Source of the DNA: an uncultured Flavobacteriaceae bacterium
GTDB taxonomy: Bacteria > Bacteroidota > Bacteroidia > Flavobacteriales > Flavobacteriaceae
DNA: 64,000 bases
Assembly: GCA_947500385.1 (NCBI GenBank)
Contig: CANMSA010000001.1
Coordinates: 1-64,000, forward strand
Direction: 5' to 3'
Both the position numbers and the translations under genes were made by a program. Position 1 is the first letter of the stretch; the number at the start of each line of letters is the position of its first letter. The notes beneath the pieces were generated by a model. It worked only from the letters and a program-made list of their open reading frames with translations, did not search any database and was not told the DNA's origin. This document shows, piece by piece, positions 44,079 to 52,399 of this stretch.

Positions 44079-44681
44079 TTACAAATCATCTAACAACTTA
44101 TTGAATTCTACGATGAATCCGTCGGCATCATAAAACTTACTGACCATTACGCGCGTAGATGCCTTCCCATCGTAAGAGGGGTATTCGACCAGGGTAGGCT
44201 CTCCTAATATCTCAATATTGGGTACCTTCCTGATTTTTTCGAACTGCTCCGCCTGGTTTTTACTATTGAACAACAACACGATATTCTGTGGGGTGAAACC
44301 TTCCTTTCGAATGGGTTTGGCTACCTTAAATTCACTTTCATAATCATATTCCAACAAACCAAGCACGCCAGAAAATTGGGTAGTCGCTTTCAAAAACACC
44401 AAACGCAATACCTGTTCTCTTTCTGGTGCGTCGGGATGGGGTCTTTTGATCAAATTATCATAAATGACCTCCATACCAATGGCATCGCGGTAGAGCTTTA
44501 AAGATTCTTTTACATTACGAACTATCAAGGTAGTCCTGCGAAAGATCAACGGAAAATCCTTTGGTTGTACCGGTTCCTTCAATTCGGTTTTTTCCACTGC
44601 TTCCTCGGTTTTATTCGATTGTGCGTTGCAAACGGGAAGCAGCAGCAGGAACAATACGCTTGTTACCAATGTATATTTCAT
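44079..44681 (-). CDS. Secreted VOC domain protein
   Basis: A 200-residue protein with a signal peptide (MKYTLVTSVLFLLLLPVCNAQ) and one VOC module: FRRTTLIVRNVKESLKLYRDAIGMEVIYDN at its start, then FYDADGFIVEFNKLLDDL. Export of a VOC protein fits the extracytoplasmic stage proposed for this operon. It is homologous to the cytoplasmic VOC gene directly upstream (45185). Confidence 0.82.
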   Translation of the reverse strand: MKYTLVTSVLFLLLLPVCNAQSNKTEEAVEKTELKEPVQPKDFPLIFRRTTLIVRNVKESLKLYRDAIGMEVIYDNLIKRPHPDAPEREQVLRLVFLKATTQFSGVLGLLEYDYESEFKVAKPIRKEGFTPQNIVLLFNSKNQAEQFEKIRKVPNIEILGEPTLVEYPSYDGKASTRVMVSKFYDADGFIVEFNKLLDDL

Positions 44682-44750
44682 TTATTGTGATTTACATGCG
44701 TTACTAAAAAAGATAAGACGGGCGGTGCTGCCAGCCTTTGGTGAAAGGGA

Positions 44751-45185
44751 TCAGGTATCGAGCATTTGATAGAGCACTACAAGGTGTCCATCAAAATCGG
44801 TAAAAGCCTGTTCTATAAAAGCGGCATACTCATTTTCGTCTTTCTTGATATCCGTGGTATCCAGTCCTAGTGCCTTGATTTTTTCGATTACCCCTTTCAA
44901 ATCATCTACCTTGATGACAGAAGCCGCCATTTTGATGCCCTCTTGCTTGGGCAAGGGCACTCCACGTACTTCCGTAAGCGCAAAAGTGCGTTCTTGAGAA
45001 GGACTGTCCATCGTGGCGAAATTCAACTTTGCCTCTTTGGGAATATTGAATACGGGATACGAGAAAGAATCTTCTGCGGAAGGTTCTATATAATTGATTG
45101 TGAACCCTAAGATATCACGATATATTTTCAAGGACCTTTCCAAATCTGCCACCACTAGGGTGACTCTTTTATACAATACAGACAT
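44751..45185 (-). CDS. VOC domain protein
   Basis: A 144-residue protein starting at ATG 45185 (MSVLYKRVTLVVADLERSLKIYRDILG, in parts); the longer frame to 45326 runs through the upstream gene and is rejected. The close (EQAFTDFDGHLVVLYQMLD) is a standard VOC end. No signal peptide. It follows the double-VOC gene by 16 bp, giving three consecutive VOC genes. Confidence 0.82.
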   Translation of the reverse strand: MSVLYKRVTLVVADLERSLKIYRDILGFTINYIEPSAEDSFSYPVFNIPKEAKLNFATMDSPSQERTFALTEVRGVPLPKQEGIKMAASVIKVDDLKGVIEKIKALGLDTTDIKKDENEYAAFIEQAFTDFDGHLVVLYQMLDT

Positions 45186-45201
45186 ACGAATCGTATTAGT
45201 G

Positions 45202-46200
45202 TTATTCGTTATTGACAATTTCGATAAACTCGATCCAAACCCCGTCCGGGGAGCGAACAGAGAATATTTGGAGAGCTCCATACGGTGGGACATGTACCGT
45301 GCGGATATTAGAATTGATTTCAACACCCCGTTCTACCAATGTTTCTGCGTAAGCTGCCGCATTTCTTACCGGAAAACGATACATTAAAATTCCCAGATTG
45401 GGAGGTATTGCCAAATCGGAGCAGTCCTTGCCGTTCAATTCATTGGTCTTGATATACTCTATTGAACCGAAATTGTTGATATCGGGGCGTACTATGTCTA
45501 TTGGAACGGTAATATCCTGATTTACATTGGGAGGAATTCCAATAACGTTATGCCCCGTTTTCCGATCCAGACCGGGCGTTTGAAAAAACATCTCAAATCC
45601 CAATTTCGTAACAAAAAAATCATAGGAATATTTCATGTCTCGAATGATGACCGAAGAATTAAAAACCCGGCTGGTCTTTTTCATATGATCGAAACCTTCC
45701 AAAGGTGGTGCATAGCGCTGCATAAAGGCTATTACAATGCCATCGGGACCTTTCATTAATACTTCTGAGACATCGTACATGCCGAATGTATAGCGCAGGG
45801 GATCCGAAAACCCGTTCCACCCTTCCGCTTGCAGCGTTGGGTAAAGTTCATCCATATCATGGGTGCGCATGTTCACATCAAAAATACCGCCCGTATCCCA
45901 AATATGGGCAGCCGAGCGTATTTGGCGCTGTTCCACATTCTGGAATTGCACCAAGCGTACAAACCCTTCATGGTCTCCGGCATTTTGCAAAAGGGCCTCC
46001 TCAATTTCGACCTCATCCGGTAAATGCCATAATTTTTTTAAGTTCGAATCGCTTTTTTCACGGCTAACGGTTATCCATCCACAAACTCGCTCAAAAAAAT
46101 CAATGGTACGGGCGATATTGGAAACACTGAATACGACTTCCTGAAAGCCCTTCATGCTGGGATCTTCAGCCGAAAAATGTAGATTGTGTTTGAATTCCAT
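45202..46200 (-). CDS. Double-VOC domain protein, paralogue of 29736
   Basis: A 332-residue cytoplasmic protein; an internal ATG after 15 codons (MKGFQEVVFSVSN) is a possible alternative start. Module 1 begins EVVFSVSNIARTIDFFERVCGW; module 2 begins SSVIIRDMKYSYDFFVTKLGFEMFF. It shares with the 29736 protein the segments W-D-T/I-G-G-I-F/M-D-V/I-N, GW-N/H-G-x-SDPL, LMKG and PPNxGxLMYR. Both copies sit with DUF1838 and CpcT-like genes, so they probably do the same job in parallel modules. Confidence 0.84.
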   Translation of the reverse strand: MEFKHNLHFSAEDPSMKGFQEVVFSVSNIARTIDFFERVCGWITVSREKSDSNLKKLWHLPDEVEIEEALLQNAGDHEGFVRLVQFQNVEQRQIRSAAHIWDTGGIFDVNMRTHDMDELYPTLQAEGWNGFSDPLRYTFGMYDVSEVLMKGPDGIVIAFMQRYAPPLEGFDHMKKTSRVFNSSVIIRDMKYSYDFFVTKLGFEMFFQTPGLDRKTGHNVIGIPPNVNQDITVPIDIVRPDINNFGSIEYIKTNELNGKDCSDLAIPPNLGILMYRFPVRNAAAYAETLVERGVEINSNIRTVHVPPYGALQIFSVRSPDGVWIEFIEIVNNE

Positions 46201-46223
46201 TTATGCAAGCATTGTGTTTTAAT

Positions 46224-47720
46224 TTATCCTAACAGATCCATTATCTCAAAAGCGGCTCGTTCCCCTGATTCCATGGCTCCTTCCATCCCGCGATTCACAA
46301 GGGCCGTGTGCTCCCCGGCGAAATGAATCCTACCATTTGGTTTTGCCATATGATTCGCAAATTCGGTAATCTGGCCCGGTTTCCAGTAGGCATACGCCCC
46401 GCCGGCATAGGGGTTATCGACCCATGTCCAATAATAGGTAAACTTCAAAGCTCCCTTAAGACTTGGGCGCATGGTCTCAAGGGTCTTGGTTACGGCCGCA
46501 ATCGCCTCTTTTTGTTCCATTTTGTCAATTTCAAGCGCCACATTGCTATTGAGGTATGCGACGCAACTAGTCACCTTATCGGGATCCTGTGGGTCATTTT
46601 TCAAGGCCATGAACCGGCCTGCAAGCGTATCGCTCCACATACTTGGGGGTAACCCATCGGCTTCCCAGTACTTTCTTGTGGGTACGAAATGAATTTGCAC
46701 GCAAGGGGTATACGACAATTCTTGAAAGGCCTTGTTTTGAATGGCTTCGGGATTGGGAGACATTTCGATTCTTCTAAGAGCCGATGCCGGGAGGGTACAA
46801 AGTACGTATCGCGCCCTTAACTTTTTGTCGTTTTTCAATTGAAGTGTAACCCCGTCGAGAGCGCCCTCAATGCGCTTTACCGGAGATTCGAAAAGGACAT
46901 CTTGTTTGAAGGCAGCACCCATTGCCTCAGGAATGCGCTGATTGCCCCCTACGGCAGCACCGCCTTGCCCATTAAAGGCACTTTGTTGGACTATAAAATT
47001 TAAAATCTGAAAGTACATTAAAACGGAAATACTCTTGCCATCTACCCCATAACTTGAATTGGTAGCAACGGCCAGTTTGATGGCTTCATCCGAAAAACCT
47101 TCTTCTTTTAATACCTCGTAAACCGAGCGATCCCATTTGTGAAATTCCGGGGTACGCCATGCCGTAAGATCGTTTTTTGGCAATGGGTTTAACTTCCCGT
47201 ATACAGACCAAGCAGAGGAAGTGGGGGATCCTGTTCGATATCCCTCCGGATGCGGATTGGCTGCATGCCCTTCCCATTGCTCCGGTAGAATCAGATTATT
47301 ACGTACGGCATACAAGATTTCCCCTTTTCTAGGTTCCGTTCTGGGGCGGTAGTCCCCTATTTCAACGCCATATTTCTGGGCCGCGTTTAACAATCTAGCA
47401 TACCCTCCCCCGATTCCATTGGCCCCCAGTTCAGGGTGCCCGGGAACATTTTCTTCTTTTGCGGTATGTACCCTACCTCCGAACCGATCGGTAGCCTCTA
47501 CAATTTTGACCGTAAAACCTGCTTCCTCGAGCAATAAGGCAGCGTTGAGACCTGAAAGACCTGCCCCAACAATGATTACATCGGCATCAAACGATTCCTT
47601 ACCGGTATTCACACAGGAATTAAGTCCAAAATAAAAAGGGGCAGCGGCGAGCAGCAAACCACTTTTTTTAAGCATCGCGCGACGATCTAACTGCGATGGG
47701 TTCGTTTTTTTTGTTTTCAT
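46224..47720 (-). CDS. Tat-exported flavin amine oxidase-family lipoprotein
   Basis: A 498-residue FAD oxidoreductase. The signal has twin arginines (DRRAMLKKSG, Arg13-Arg14) and a Cys36 lipobox. The Rossmann motif is VIIVGAGLSGLNAALLLEEAGF, then DRFGGRVHTA, and the C-terminal FAGEHTALVNRGMEGAMESGERA, all intact. Compared with bacterial monoamine oxidases it is complete. Paralogues are at 16788 and 49777. It oxidises an unknown substrate outside the inner membrane, with oxygen or a cytochrome as acceptor. Confidence 0.87.
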   Translation of the reverse strand: MKTKKTNPSQLDRRAMLKKSGLLLAAAPFYFGLNSCVNTGKESFDADVIIVGAGLSGLNAALLLEEAGFTVKIVEATDRFGGRVHTAKEENVPGHPELGANGIGGGYARLLNAAQKYGVEIGDYRPRTEPRKGEILYAVRNNLILPEQWEGHAANPHPEGYRTGSPTSSAWSVYGKLNPLPKNDLTAWRTPEFHKWDRSVYEVLKEEGFSDEAIKLAVATNSSYGVDGKSISVLMYFQILNFIVQQSAFNGQGGAAVGGNQRIPEAMGAAFKQDVLFESPVKRIEGALDGVTLQLKNDKKLRARYVLCTLPASALRRIEMSPNPEAIQNKAFQELSYTPCVQIHFVPTRKYWEADGLPPSMWSDTLAGRFMALKNDPQDPDKVTSCVAYLNSNVALEIDKMEQKEAIAAVTKTLETMRPSLKGALKFTYYWTWVDNPYAGGAYAYWKPGQITEFANHMAKPNGRIHFAGEHTALVNRGMEGAMESGERAAFEIMDLLG

Positions 47721-47778
47721 ATGACGCTACATTTGAATTAAGTGGGTGTACGCACTAAGGAACACGCGATACATGGGG

Positions 47779-48699
47779 TTACTCTTCATCCCACTGCAGG
47801 GGCTCGGCAAAAACATCGGGTTGTTTTGCTTCCGTTGCCGCAATAAAGTCATCCGGTAAATCCTCCTTGTCAAAAAAAGTACTCCCGCTTGAGGTCCATA
47901 TCATATGCCCGGGAGTGCCTGCCATTTTCAAGATAGACAACCACGAGGTCTGGCTCGTCCAATGATATACTGCCGGAATATGCGTATATGTCCTATCATA
48001 CAGGTACTTCTTGTCCACATCGTAAGTATCCAAGGTCATCTCGGTGCGCCAGGTCTGTGATTTTTTCTCAAACCATTTGGTAAAGGCATGCCGAGTAATA
48101 TGCATTTTGTCGCCCATATCCGTAAAAACCAAATCGAGCGGTGCCCCAATTGCCGTGCTTTCCATGGTAAAACTTGCGTTTACTTCCGGGCCCTTCGGGG
48201 TCATAATCCCCCCGCGTATACCGGCCCTGAAAGGAGGAACTTCTACTTCCTCCCCTGTATACGGATTGGTCATTTCACTTAAAAATTCTCCCGTTTTGGG
48301 GTCTCGATACAACAACCATCCCTTCGATTTGGTTTCCACATTGCCATTTTTTAACAACCGCATAATTTTCATACCACAACCGGAATAACGAAACACTTCT
48401 TTTCCAAAAACATTGAGACTATCGGGTTTATCGGGACGTATTCCAAAGACGCGCCCTTCGGAATACGAATAGGTCATTTTACCGGAAAGGTCTCCCTGTA
48501 TTTTTTCAAAAATCAACAATTTATCTTTTGGGTCGGTAAGATCGTAAGCAATTGTTTCGTTTGCCGAAGTACCGTCTTCCACCGAGGTTGTTGGTTTTGT
48601 AGACTTATCTTCCATACAGCCGAAAGAAACTAAGAAAATCAAAACCATCAATAAAGGTGCTATTGACGAGTGCTTAAAGGTGTTGTAGCCGTTTTTCAT
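47779..48699 (-). CDS. DUF1838 lipoprotein
   Basis: A 306-residue protein with a lipoprotein signal (VSFGCMED). The DUF1838 pattern is clear: EKIQGDLSGKMTYSYSEGRVFGI, GWLLYRDPKTGEFLSEMTNPYTGEEVEVPP in parts, and a late WTSQTSWLSILKMAGTPGHMIWTSSG. It is a divergent paralogue of the protein at 30703, here lipid-anchored rather than simply secreted. The family has no known activity. It lies between CpcT-like and amine oxidase genes. Confidence 0.8.
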   Translation of the reverse strand: MKNGYNTFKHSSIAPLLMVLIFLVSFGCMEDKSTKPTTSVEDGTSANETIAYDLTDPKDKLLIFEKIQGDLSGKMTYSYSEGRVFGIRPDKPDSLNVFGKEVFRYSGCGMKIMRLLKNGNVETKSKGWLLYRDPKTGEFLSEMTNPYTGEEVEVPPFRAGIRGGIMTPKGPEVNASFTMESTAIGAPLDLVFTDMGDKMHITRHAFTKWFEKKSQTWRTEMTLDTYDVDKKYLYDRTYTHIPAVYHWTSQTSWLSILKMAGTPGHMIWTSSGSTFFDKEDLPDDFIAATEAKQPDVFAEPLQWDEE

Positions 48700-48728
48700 T
48701 TTAAAATTGCCTTATGATTTTTAAAAGT

Positions 48729-49772
48729 TCACTTTTCACATTCACAAATTGCGGAAGCCCAGTTCATTTGAAACCCGATCGTCTTGGCCTTCGGTTCCGC
48801 AAAGCCCAACGCCACGGATTCCTGTTGTCCTTTTTCCTTTAGTCTAAGAAAGAAGAAATCGGCATCTTCCAACGCATAAAATGGGTACTCTTTGTTTCGT
48901 AATTGAATGAAATATGTTTTACCGTCCACAGGGTTTTCCACATAGGCGGTACCACCCTGATCGTGTACCCGTAGGTTTTTGTACTTTTTATCTTTCTCTC
49001 CCGGCAAGTAATAGGCCTTTTCATAAAAAGACACTTCACAATTATAAAAGTTTACTTTGCGCATTTTATGTGGTTCAGCATTCGGATGCCCCTTGTAGAA
49101 AGAATCGTCACTCGTTAAAAAAGTACGGTCTACACGCCAGTATTGCTTTTCGGAAACAATCATATCATGTACGGAATAGCGTCTTTTATCTCCTTCCCCA
49201 AACTGACAGGCTTTCTCCGCCATGCTGCCATGATACTGATCTCCGACCCGTTGAAAAATAACATCGCAACCATCGAGCCCAAAAAGGGAGGTCAACGAAA
49301 CATTTTGAATCAGTTGCGCATGTGTCTCGGACGCAAGCAGGTACTTCTTGGCATCTTTTAGGAAATAAATTTTCATTCGAATACCCGGGGTCTCTCCTTC
49401 ACTGTGGAAAGACACGATTCGCTGTCGTCCCACCTGCTCCGGGTCATTGTTAACATATTCTTCAATGTAGAATACATAGGGACCAATACTATCGGCCTTG
49501 ATTCTTTTATGGACAGCGTGAATTTGGTCATGTTTTTCATCGGCCGTTCCCCACCAATCACTCCTACCTTCGACCCATATCTGCTCGTCATTATCAAACG
49601 CGCCTTCAAACCACTTCGTCAACAGCTGTAAATCTCTAACATTCGGGTCGGCGGCTTCTAAACCCGTTGTTGCATCCACCTTTGAGGTTTTGGCAAGAAG
49701 GAATAGTTGCGGGATTAATAAGCATACAATAAAGCCTACTTTTTTTAAGTGTACCGTAGTCATATATACCAT
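48729..49772 (-). CDS. Secreted CpcT/CpeT-like protein with C-terminal extension
   Basis: A 347-residue protein with a signal peptide (VGFIVCLLIPQLFLLAKTS); an ATG three codons later (49763) is equally possible. CpcT/CpeT landmarks are LTKWFEGAFDNDEQIWVEG, VFYIEEYVNNDPEQVGRQRIV, GLDGCDVIFQRVGDQYHGSM, AEKACQFGEG. As in the 28462 paralogue there is an extra ~140-residue C-terminal beta-rich region (FYNCEVSFYEKAYYLP onward). It starts 4 bp after the amine oxidase stop. Confidence 0.75.
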   Translation of the reverse strand: MVYMTTVHLKKVGFIVCLLIPQLFLLAKTSKVDATTGLEAADPNVRDLQLLTKWFEGAFDNDEQIWVEGRSDWWGTADEKHDQIHAVHKRIKADSIGPYVFYIEEYVNNDPEQVGRQRIVSFHSEGETPGIRMKIYFLKDAKKYLLASETHAQLIQNVSLTSLFGLDGCDVIFQRVGDQYHGSMAEKACQFGEGDKRRYSVHDMIVSEKQYWRVDRTFLTSDDSFYKGHPNAEPHKMRKVNFYNCEVSFYEKAYYLPGEKDKKYKNLRVHDQGGTAYVENPVDGKTYFIQLRNKEYPFYALEDADFFFLRLKEKGQQESVALGFAEPKAKTIGFQMNWASAICECEK

Positions 49773-49776
49773 GTAT

Positions 49777-51282
49777 TTAGGCGTTTAGGATAATATCCAG
49801 CGCAGCTCGTTCCCCCGATTCAAAAGCGCCTTCCATACCGCGTTCCATTATCGCGGTATGTTCCCCACAGAAATGGATATTACCGTGGTTTTTACGCATA
49901 TGATTGGCAAACTTTTTAACCTGTCCGGGTTGCCAATATACCCAGTCTCCCGCCCCGTGAATATCGCGTTCGCACGACTGGATCATTAACCGTTCTAATT
50001 TGCCTTTGGTCGAAGGCCGTAATTCGGCCAACTTATTTTCAACATAGGTAAACACTTGATCATCGCTCATTAATCGAAACTTGAGCGATTCGGGACCGTT
50101 TATAAATGCCAGGCCGGATTCAGGATCATTTTTATTGCGCTTCGTGCGTACTGCAAAACGCTCTAGGAGGCCATCGGTCCACATATTCGCATCCATACCA
50201 TCCTGTTCCCAGAACGGTTCTTTGATCAAAAAGTGCGCTTGTACCGACAGGCCATAGTCCATTTGATCGATCGCCTCTTTGGTAATACCTGTTATATAAG
50301 GTTCAAACGTTACATTGCGCAATACGGAAATGGGTATACTACAAACAACTTGCTTGGCGGTGTATTCACTGCCGTCGGCGCAACTTACCTGTACCACACC
50401 ATCTTGTTCCTTAAACCCAACCACCGTTCTGCCCAGTTGCACTTTATTTTTCATACTTCCCGCCATGGCCTCCGGTAGTAACGAATTGCCGCCCTTGATC
50501 ATTTTCCAACTGGTACCGTCCGGAAAAGACAACTTCCCATCACTAAAATTCATCACATGATAACGTCGTAGCTCATTCATTGCAGAAGTATTGTGTATGC
50601 CCCCCGCATGAATCACCACATTCATCAAGTTGATCGTCTCCTCGTTCACTCCCTTGGCCCGTAAATATTGGTCGTGCGGTATATCGTATTTATGATACTC
50701 GGGTTCTAACCACGCATTCAAAGGTTTCCCTTGTAAGGGATTGTCTCGATGTGATATGGTCGATAAAAATCGGTGTGGTAACAAGCGACGGTCCTCCCCC
50801 TCTAAGGGATTCAACTGATGCGATTCCCAATTTTCAGCGTTGATATATTGTCCTTGAATGTTATACAACCAAGGTCTGTTGGGGCCACCACCCACATCGG
50901 GATTGTGCATTTCTAATCCCAGTTTGTTTACGGTATTGATCATACGCGCGTAGTTGGCTCCGATATATTCCCCGGCAGCTTCTGGTTTTCCAGGTACATC
51001 TTGTAAGGTATATACGCGCCCGCCCAACCGTTGTCTTCCTTCGATCACTTGAACATCATAGCCCGATTCTTCCAATAACATGGCCGCATGAAGCCCGGAG
51101 AGTCCCGCACCGACCACCACCACATCGTGGCTTGCCTTAACGGGTTTGTTTTTTATGTGCACGGACGGGGCGGTACTTTCAGTGGTTTCCTCTTTCGTAC
51201 CGGGAGCACACCCGATCGGCAAAACAAGTCCGGCAGAGGCACCGGCAAGTCCTCGGATAAATTTGCGTCTATTTGTTTTCAT
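49777..51282 (-). CDS. Tat-exported flavin amine oxidase-family lipoprotein
   Basis: A 501-residue FAD oxidoreductase with Tat signal (NRRKFIRG, Arg5-Arg6) and Cys25 lipobox. FAD motifs VVVVGAGLSGLHAAMLLEESGY, QRLGGRVYTL and FCGEHTAIMERGMEGAFESGERA are intact. It lies 13 bp downstream of a cytochrome c gene in the same operon, which suggests electrons go to that cytochrome (inference). Its substrate is unknown; the closest local relative is the 46224 protein. Confidence 0.88.
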   Translation of the reverse strand: MKTNRRKFIRGLAGASAGLVLPIGCAPGTKEETTESTAPSVHIKNKPVKASHDVVVVGAGLSGLHAAMLLEESGYDVQVIEGRQRLGGRVYTLQDVPGKPEAAGEYIGANYARMINTVNKLGLEMHNPDVGGGPNRPWLYNIQGQYINAENWESHQLNPLEGEDRRLLPHRFLSTISHRDNPLQGKPLNAWLEPEYHKYDIPHDQYLRAKGVNEETINLMNVVIHAGGIHNTSAMNELRRYHVMNFSDGKLSFPDGTSWKMIKGGNSLLPEAMAGSMKNKVQLGRTVVGFKEQDGVVQVSCADGSEYTAKQVVCSIPISVLRNVTFEPYITGITKEAIDQMDYGLSVQAHFLIKEPFWEQDGMDANMWTDGLLERFAVRTKRNKNDPESGLAFINGPESLKFRLMSDDQVFTYVENKLAELRPSTKGKLERLMIQSCERDIHGAGDWVYWQPGQVKKFANHMRKNHGNIHFCGEHTAIMERGMEGAFESGERAALDIILNA

Positions 51283-51295
51283 AGCTTCCTAATAA

Positions 51296-51829
51296 TTACT
51301 CTTTTGTGACCTCTTTAAGATATGCGATCAAGGCGTCTTGCTGTTCTTTCTTTTTAACCCCAACAAACGCCATTTTTGTTCCAGGAACATAACTAGCGGG
51401 ATTTTCCAGCCATTCGCGAATGGTCTCCTCGCTCCATACAATCCCCTTGTTCTTCAATTCTTCCGAATACACAAAATCGGCTTTCATTCCGGCTTTTTGA
51501 CCGAAAAAACCATTCAGGTTGGGACCTACCTTATGGGGTTCTCCCTTCACTACGTTATGACAGGCGGCACATAAGAGAAATACACGTCTCCCAAGTTTGT
51601 TATCCGATTCGGGTATGGTCGCGGCGACGGCCGGCGCCTTTTGCCCGGTCTCCACAGGCTTGGTATTGAATTCTGATTTCGATTTATCCTCTTGTTTTTT
51701 GGCGGTATTCCCACAGGAAGCCATGCCTAAAATGAAACCCATTAGTACAAACAAAGAAAGGAGGCTCCATCCCTTTTTTAAGCTATTTTTTATCTCAGTC
51801 AAAGAACTAAAAACCGACTCACTTTTCAT
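51296..51829 (-). CDS. Class I cytochrome c lipoprotein
   Basis: A 177-residue lipoprotein (Cys39 in GMASCG) carrying one c-type haem site, Cys87-Ala-Ala-Cys90-His91, with a probable Met ligand in GTKMAFVG and the KVGPNLNGFFGQKAG loop typical of mitochondrial-type cytochrome c. It probably carries electrons from the adjacent oxidases at the outer face of the inner membrane. First gene of the minus-strand operon; its ATG is only 11 bp from operator F. Confidence 0.9.
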   Translation of the reverse strand: MKSESVFSSLTEIKNSLKKGWSLLSLFVLMGFILGMASCGNTAKKQEDKSKSEFNTKPVETGQKAPAVAATIPESDNKLGRRVFLLCAACHNVVKGEPHKVGPNLNGFFGQKAGMKADFVYSEELKNKGIVWSEETIREWLENPASYVPGTKMAFVGVKKKEQQDALIAYLKEVTKE

Positions 51830-51840
51830 TATTCAAAAAT

Positions 51841-51875
51841 TAGTTTACTTAATTAATAGTTAATAAAGTTAACTA
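51841..51875 (-). promoter_or_regulatory. Operator F: double overlapping palindrome before the cytochrome c operon
   Basis: In plus coordinates, 51841-51859 (TAGTTTA / TTAATAG) and 51857-51875 (TAGTTAA / TTAACTA) share 3 bp. Read towards the minus-strand operon, the array ends AACTAATTTTTGAATA and the ATG follows 11 bp from the last palindrome base. The first copy has one arm mismatch (TAAACTA). Confidence 0.77.
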
Positions 51876-52399
51876 ATTATTTGACATATTGACACAAAAC
51901 CAGCAAAAAGTTAGTGATAAAACGAAAAAGTTAAAAGAATATAGCATCCATTTGTACAAGGGCTATTTATCATGTGCGGGAAACACTTGTTAAAACAAAC
52001 ACCTACGCGTACCCTTGGGAAAACACCTTTTCTTGAATAAAACTATCATTTCCCATGGGCCTTATTTCAATCAGATGTTTTTTTTAAGAAGGTCTTTGGT
52101 ACTATTTACTTAAGACAACGTAGCGTACTCCACAACACAACCAAGACGGAAGTATTACGAAAGATAGAAAGACGTCGAATTTTAACGATAAGAAGTGGCA
52201 TATACCCCCGCTTTCGTAAATTTAAACTTCCTATGTTGGTTTGCTTAACAACTTTAAAGTCAAAATGAGTGGATACGGCACCACTGTTAATATGCACCAT
52301 GTTGTAAGCGCAAGGTGGTTAAAAAGCATCGATGTAATTTTAATTCAATATTTTTGAGGGACCCAACAGCAGTCAAACCCCATAACATTAATAGGCCGC
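51876..52399. other. Intergenic region with regulator promoter
   Basis: About 520 bp between operator F and the regulator gene contain no convincing gene. TATTTTTG at 52348-52355 matches the Bacteroidota -7 consensus TAnnTTTG and lies 44 bp before the regulator start; a -33 element was not confidently seen. The shared operator is absent, so the regulator does not look autoregulated through it. Confidence 0.5.

Noticed and set aside
45186-45326. Longer start for the VOC gene ending at 44751
   Set aside because: The extra 47 codons run antisense-free through the end of the upstream double-VOC gene and have no VOC similarity; the domain begins at ATG 45185.
11433-49772. True phycobiliprotein lyases of a photosynthetic organism
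   Set aside because: No phycobilisome, chlorophyll or photosystem gene is seen, the proteins carry export signals, and other features are flavobacterial.
52106-52300. 64-codon minus-strand frame upstream of the GntR gene
   Set aside because: Basic, low-complexity translation without family resemblance; treated as intergenic.
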